The notes under the pieces: model-generated
Told to the model about the DNA's origin: nothing
Databases searched by the model: none
The model's input: the letters and a program-made list of their open reading frames with translations, nothing else
Shown: in pieces, positions 60,428-64,000 of the stretch
How positions within the stretch are numbered: the stretch's first letter is position 1
Layout: every line of letters starts with the position of its first letter
Translations under genes and position numbers: made by a program
DNA from: Myxococcales bacterium
GTDB lineage: Bacteria > Myxococcota_A > Polyangia > Polyangiales > Ga0077539
Direction: 5' to 3'
DNA length: 64,000 nucleotides
Assembly: GCA_016793325.1 (NCBI GenBank)
Contig: JAEUKI010000091.1
Span: 62,001 to 126,000, forward strand

Positions 60428-61381
60428 TTACCAAGTGAACCCGGTCGTCGTGATCCCGCTCGCGGTGCACATCGAGAGCACGGTGCAGTACTGCGCGCGC
60501 ACGTAGCTCCCGTCGTTGCAGCGGAGCGTTCCGCAGTGGGGCTCGCCGCACGAGGGGGCGCTGCACGAAGAGCCCGTGCACGTGACCATGGCTTCGCACG
60601 TTCCGCCGCCGGTGCGGATGCACTCGGGGCCGCCCACGGTGCCCGCGGGAATCGGCCATCGAACGGTCGCAGGCGAGCACGTCCCGCAGCCCTCGTCGGT
60701 CATCCCGTCGCAGTCGTCGTCCGCGCTGTTGCCGCACACCTCTGTGCGCGGAACGACCTCGCCCACGCACGCGCCGAACGTCGCGGGCATCCCCGCCATG
60801 CACGTGCGTGTTCCCGCGCGACAGGCGCCCATGCCCATCGTTCCTCCGGGGCCCGAGTAGCAGCTCATGGTCGAGCCCACTGTGCAGCCGCAGTCTTCGT
60901 CGGTCGTTCCGTCGCAGTCGTCGTCGGCCATGTTGTCGCAGCGCTCGGCCGTGGGCGCGACGGCGCCTTCGCACGTATCGCTCCATCGCCCGAGCTCACC
61001 GCTCCCGATGCAGCGCTGAACGCCGCGACGGCACGCGCCCACGCCTGCGGTCGCCCGCGGCCCGATCGAACACGCCCTCGTCGTGTTGGGAACGCACGTG
61101 CACGTCGACGGAAACACGCCCGTTCCATCGTCCCCCACGATCGTCGGGCACGGCGGCGCGTCCACGCCTGTGTCCGTCACCGTGTCGTTCGCGACGTCCA
61201 TCACGGACACGACGTCCATCGATCCCGCGTCCGTCGTGACGCCCGAGTCGACAGCGCTGTCCGCGGCGTCCGTGGTGTTGCCGCGATCCGCGCGCGCGTC
61301 CGCGGGCGCGAGCGTCGGGCCGTCAGCGCAAGCACCACAAATCAAGAGCAGCGCTACGCTAGCGCGCGCGAAGGTGTTCAT
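60428..61381 (-). CDS. Lipoprotein with MopE-like DDDCDG repeats
   Basis: This 317-residue lipoprotein (LLLICGAC lipobox) has a linker and two copies of a Cys-rich calcium/metal-type repeat: ERCDNMADDDCDGTTDEDC and EVCGNSADDDCDGMTDEGC, of the kind found in MopE and many myxobacterial surface proteins. The C-terminus has further paired Cys (CMAG, CVGE, CSAPSCGEPHC). It is likely extracellular, disulfide-stabilised and possibly metal-binding. The ATG at 61381 follows TACGAT by 6 nt. Confidence 0.88.
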   Translation of the reverse strand: MNTFARASVALLLICGACADGPTLAPADARADRGNTTDAADSAVDSGVTTDAGSMDVVSVMDVANDTVTDTGVDAPPCPTIVGDDGTGVFPSTCTCVPNTTRACSIGPRATAGVGACRRGVQRCIGSGELGRWSDTCEGAVAPTAERCDNMADDDCDGTTDEDCGCTVGSTMSCYSGPGGTMGMGACRAGTRTCMAGMPATFGACVGEVVPRTEVCGNSADDDCDGMTDEGCGTCSPATVRWPIPAGTVGGPECIRTGGGTCEAMVTCTGSSCSAPSCGEPHCGTLRCNDGSYVRAQYCTVLSMCTASGITTTGFTW

Positions 61382-61387
61382 GAAGCG

Positions 61388-61393
61388 ATCGTA
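61388..61393 (-). promoter_or_regulatory. Probable -10 hexamer TACGAT
   Basis: TACGAT ends 6 nt before the ATG at 61381. Confidence 0.45.
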
Positions 61394-61580
61394 CACAGCG
61401 AGCGCCAACGGCGGCAGTGGGTTCGCGGGCCGAGCGATGGCGGAGTGACCTGCGCGTGTTGTACGAGCGGCGAGCCCGCCGCCCATCGTTACCCAGGTTT
61501 CGTGGGGAGAAATCCGGGACGAACGTGGTCGGTGCACTCCGGCGCATGCGCTCGTTGGATGCGCACTTCGCGCGCGGCGC

Positions 61581-62627
61581 TCAGTTGTTGGGCGCTCCCG
61601 AGAGGATCCACGACTCGATGGCGACGAGCTGTCCGGGGTTGCGATCGAAGTACGTCGGATCGGACCGAGGCATCCGGCTGCCGCACGCGGACGACGAGAT
61701 GCGCCGAAACAACATCGACGCGGTGGTCGATCCCGGCGTCACGCGGACCACGAGCCCGCACGCCGGGGCCGACACGAGGGTGTTGACCAGATTCGCGTAC
61801 GCAGAACCGGCCGAGAGCCTGAGTCCGCCCGAGCCTCCGTGGCATCCAGCGCACTGCGCGGAGAACACTGGTTGAACGTCCGTTGCGAACCGCGCCACGA
61901 CGATCGATACGCGAGCGGTGCGCACGACGGGCGCGCTTCGACCGTCGGTGACGCGGACCTCGAAGTCGGCGTCGAACGACGTTCTCGACGCAGGGGAGAT
62001 CCAGAGGGTCGAGGCGGCGGTCGTCGAAGTGAACGTTCCTGGTGCGGCGGGCGCCAGCTGGAACCACGTGATCGTGAGCGGGTCTCCGTCGGGGTCCGTC
62101 GCGGTGATCGAGAGCGCGACGTTCGCGCCTGTGGTCGCCGTCGAAGGAGCGCTCACGACCGAGACGACCGGCGCGCGATTCGCGACGCCCGTGTCCGAGA
62201 GCACATCCGGCGCGGCCTCCGCGGGCGTGTCAGAAGGCGCATCGACCGTCGAAGCGTCCGTCGCGTCTGCGCCCGCGTCCGTCGCAACGCTGTCGAGCGT
62301 GCTCGCGTCGCTCGCGTCCGTCGCAGCGCTGTCCCTCCCAGCGTCGACCGTGGCGTCGCCTGCGTCCGTCGCGTCTACTGCGTCGCGTACGTCTGCTGCA
62401 TCCGTCGCCTCGATTGCATCGGGCGCAGCGCCGCTGTCCTCGACAGCGTCGGGCGTGTTCGCGTCGACCGTGGCGTCGCTTGCGTCTCGCGTCGTCGCGT
62501 CGCTGGTCGTGCGATCCGGCGCGATATCTGCGGTGGAGTCTCCGGCTGCGTCCATGGACGACGGTGGGTTCGCGCAGGCTGCGAGGCCGAGACACAAGGC
62601 CCCCAGCGGGCGAGCGCAGAACTTCAT
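61581..62627 (-). CDS. Cytochrome c-like lipoprotein with DA-rich linker and Ig-like domain
   Basis: This 348-residue lipoprotein (lipobox LAAC) has a long Asp/Ala/Thr low-complexity linker (about 20-150), an Ig/cadherin-like domain (NRAPVVSVVSAPSTATTGANVALSITATDPDGDP) and a C-terminal domain with CAGCHG, a CxxCH heme attachment motif of the type found in planctomycete/myxobacterial cytochrome c-like proteins (QPVFSAQCAGCHGGSGGLRL). Electron transfer in the envelope is the likely role. The ATG at 62627 follows TAAGAT by 7 nt. The DA-rich linker accounts for the long opposite-strand shadow ORFs. Confidence 0.88.
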   Translation of the reverse strand: MKFCARPLGALCLGLAACANPPSSMDAAGDSTADIAPDRTTSDATTRDASDATVDANTPDAVEDSGAAPDAIEATDAADVRDAVDATDAGDATVDAGRDSAATDASDASTLDSVATDAGADATDASTVDAPSDTPAEAAPDVLSDTGVANRAPVVSVVSAPSTATTGANVALSITATDPDGDPLTITWFQLAPAAPGTFTSTTAASTLWISPASRTSFDADFEVRVTDGRSAPVVRTARVSIVVARFATDVQPVFSAQCAGCHGGSGGLRLSAGSAYANLVNTLVSAPACGLVVRVTPGSTTASMLFRRISSSACGSRMPRSDPTYFDRNPGQLVAIESWILSGAPNN

Positions 62628-62634
62628 GGCGCGG

Positions 62635-62640
62635 ATCTTA
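62635..62640 (-). promoter_or_regulatory. Probable -10 hexamer TAAGAT
   Basis: TAAGAT ends 7 nt before the ATG at 62627. Confidence 0.45.
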
Positions 62641-62916
62641 CTGCGAGCGCGGCCGCATCACATCCGACGGCTCGATCCGCCTGCACCGCGGCGGTCGTCG
62701 CGCGGATGCCTTGCGGACAGCGAACGGGCGAGGCGGACGCGCCTCGCGGAGGCGTGGCTGCATCGGCGCGAGCGTCGTGTGAACGCGATTTCATCAGAGA
62801 AAACACAGATCGTTCGCGACGGTACGCGCTTCGCAGTCGAGTCGACGCACGCCGCACGAAGCGCGGCGCCGCCGGATCACACCCGTCGAGGTTTCTGTTT
62901 ACGCCCGAGGATTCGA

Positions 62917-63498
62917 ATGACAACTACTCGTCGATTGCACGGTCTATTCGTCACGCTCGTCGCCTTCTCTGCGATGGCCTGCGAGGGATTTCCTGGAACG
63001 TATTCGGGTGATCTCACGGAGACGCGCAGCAACGTGACTCCGCCGCCCATGACGCCGTACGAACCCGTGACGCTCGCGGTTCAAGCGACCGTGGCCGACG
63101 CGCCGAACGACGGCCTCTCGATTCGACTCAGCGACGCCAACGGAGGCTGTTCGCTGAACGGAACGCGCAACGGAAACAGCGTCACGATTCCGGCCGGACA
63201 GAGCTGCTCGTGGCCGTACGAATCCGACGGCGTGATGTACAACATCACCTACACGATCACGGGTGGTTCGGGGCAGCTCAGCACCTCGTCGTCGAGCACC
63301 CCCACGGGAACGCGTCGCCAATGTGACCGCAACGGCCGCAATTGCCGCACCGTCACGACCACGCGCACGAGCACCACGGTCTATCTCAACCTCACGATCA
63401 ACACGACCTACCAGCTCACGTACACGAGCGAGGGAATGCCCGTGTCCGAAATGGGCACCTCGCAGCTGTCGTTTACGGGCAGCCGCGGCGGGGCGTGA
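62917..63498 (+). CDS. Hypothetical lipoprotein
   Basis: This 193-residue protein starts with a lipoprotein signal (GLFVTLVAFSAMAC, Cys22). The mature part is Ser/Thr-rich and beta-like (VTLAVQATVADAPNDGLSIRL, TVYLNLTINTTYQLTYT), with two pairs of Cys (ANGGCSLNG, GQSCSW). It is not recognised; a secreted surface protein by layout. The ATG at 62917 fits the signal peptide. Confidence 0.75.
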   Translation: MTTTRRLHGLFVTLVAFSAMACEGFPGTYSGDLTETRSNVTPPPMTPYEPVTLAVQATVADAPNDGLSIRLSDANGGCSLNGTRNGNSVTIPAGQSCSWPYESDGVMYNITYTITGGSGQLSTSSSSTPTGTRRQCDRNGRNCRTVTTTRTSTTVYLNLTINTTYQLTYTSEGMPVSEMGTSQLSFTGSRGGA

Positions 63499-63595
63499 GC
63501 GCGACGACCCGTGCACGCGCGCAGCAATCCGCGCTATCCTCTGTTCGAAAGCGTCACGAGCGGCACACTGCGCCCGCTCGATTTCGACGCGAACA

Positions 63596-64000
63596 TTGAG
63601 TGATCAAGGTTCTCTCGGTTCGTCGGTTCACAGTCCATCAACACCCTGGTCGAGCCTCTTCGCATCGCGCGCGCGCGGGCGACTGACGACGATCAACAAC
63701 CTGGTCCGCAGCAACGGCTCCGTGGACGCAGCGCTCGAGGCGTTGGTGGCGCGAGGGCACGTCCCGGACGACTGGCTCGATGCGCCCGTGACGAAGCGCG
63801 CGTTCGCGCGGCGCTCGCTGTGCGATCGCTGCAGCGACGGGTACGTGCTCGCGGGCTATCGCACGTCGCGCGGGGGATTTGTCAGGGTTCCGTGCCCTCG
63901 GTGTCGAGCCTCGCTCGACGGGTACGCAGGGCACAGCAGGCCCGAGACGCTCGACGAGCTCATCGCGATGGCCCTCGATCCTCGGGCGATCGAGACCGCC
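63596..64000 (+). CDS. Partial hypothetical protein with zinc-ribbon motif (3' end outside window)
   Basis: A frame open to the end of the window starts, in the absence of ATG or GTG, at TTG 63596. Residues about 85-115 contain CDRC and CPRC pairs around a short loop (SLCDRCSDGYVLAGY ... FVRVPCPRCR), a zinc-ribbon that in DnaC/primosome-type loaders precedes the ATPase domain, though that identity is only a guess. A TATCCT hexamer lies at 63535-63540, about 55 nt upstream. The product continues beyond base 64000. Confidence 0.6.
   Translation, partial: MSDQGSLGSSVHSPSTPWSSLFASRARGRLTTINNLVRSNGSVDAALEALVARGHVPDDWLDAPVTKRAFARRSLCDRCSDGYVLAGYRTSRGGFVRVPCPRCRASLDGYAGHSRPETLDELIAMALDPRAIETA

Noticed and set aside
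62160..62560. Repetitive GTCGCGTC-like stretch as a DNA repeat element
   Set aside because: It encodes the Asp/Ala/Thr linker of the cytochrome c-like lipoprotein.

Overview
The window is very GC-rich, tightly packed on both strands, and looks like the chromosome of a myxobacterium (Myxococcota, probably order Polyangiales and possibly Sandaracinaceae-like). I infer this from MglA-type GTPases, three Ser/Thr protein kinases, many lipoproteins with Asp/Ala-rich linkers, a GCGC-plus-arginine C-terminal sorting tail, MopE-like DDDCDG repeats and a DUF1592/DUF1552 gene pair. No prophage, insertion sequence, integron or CRISPR array is visible.

Layout. 0-1.4 kb: the C-terminal end of GAPDH runs in frame into a complete phosphoglycerate kinase. 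1.4-2.1 kb: a gene-free, repeat-rich stretch. 2.1-10.1 kb: an MglA-like GTPase with a partner gene, a kinase, a TPR/PEGA-like membrane protein, yacG, an MFS exporter and a second MglA-like GTPase with a long tail. 10.2-17.7 kb: a lipoprotein with a possible Cys/His/Asp site, an M20 peptidase, a TerB-like protein, a cupin, a DUF3995-like/TetR divergent pair with twin operator palindromes, and an acyl-CoA dehydrogenase. 17.8-23.7 kb: a kinase and WD40-like pair, a rhodanese, and a thioredoxin-fold lipoprotein whose reading frame carries one in-frame TGA exactly at the first Cys of the CxxC motif, followed by a SECIS-like hairpin. This is most simply a selenoprotein and is the main discovery here. 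23.7-30.5 kb: a lipoprotein, an alkyl-DHAP-synthase-like flavoprotein, a solitary DNA methyltransferase, PilZ, a beta-barrel candidate and a hydrolase. 30.7-33.5 kb: an undescribed three-gene operon beginning with a possible Fe(II)/2-oxoglutarate oxygenase. 33.6-40.9 kb: a surface protein with an M15-like domain, a large unknown protein, a tRNA-like cloverleaf, a Rieske oxygenase and a Uma2-type nuclease. 41-46.3 kb: an operon of lipase-like, DUF1592, DUF1552 and lipoprotein genes. 46.5-51.4 kb: an overlapping FHA / kinase / TPR-PEGA / formylglycine-enzyme-like operon. 51.4-64 kb: a C11 peptidase, an S24/S26-like small protein, a macro-like protein, an iron-sulfur photolyase with DUF2256, and several secreted or lipoprotein genes, ending in a partial zinc-finger ORF.

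Two general properties stand out. Adjacent genes in operons very often overlap by 4 bp (ATGA or GTGA), implying translational coupling. A TAnnnT hexamer lies 6-11 nt upstream of many first-gene start codons on both strands, which suggests widespread leaderless or very short-leader transcripts. I used this pattern to choose several starts.
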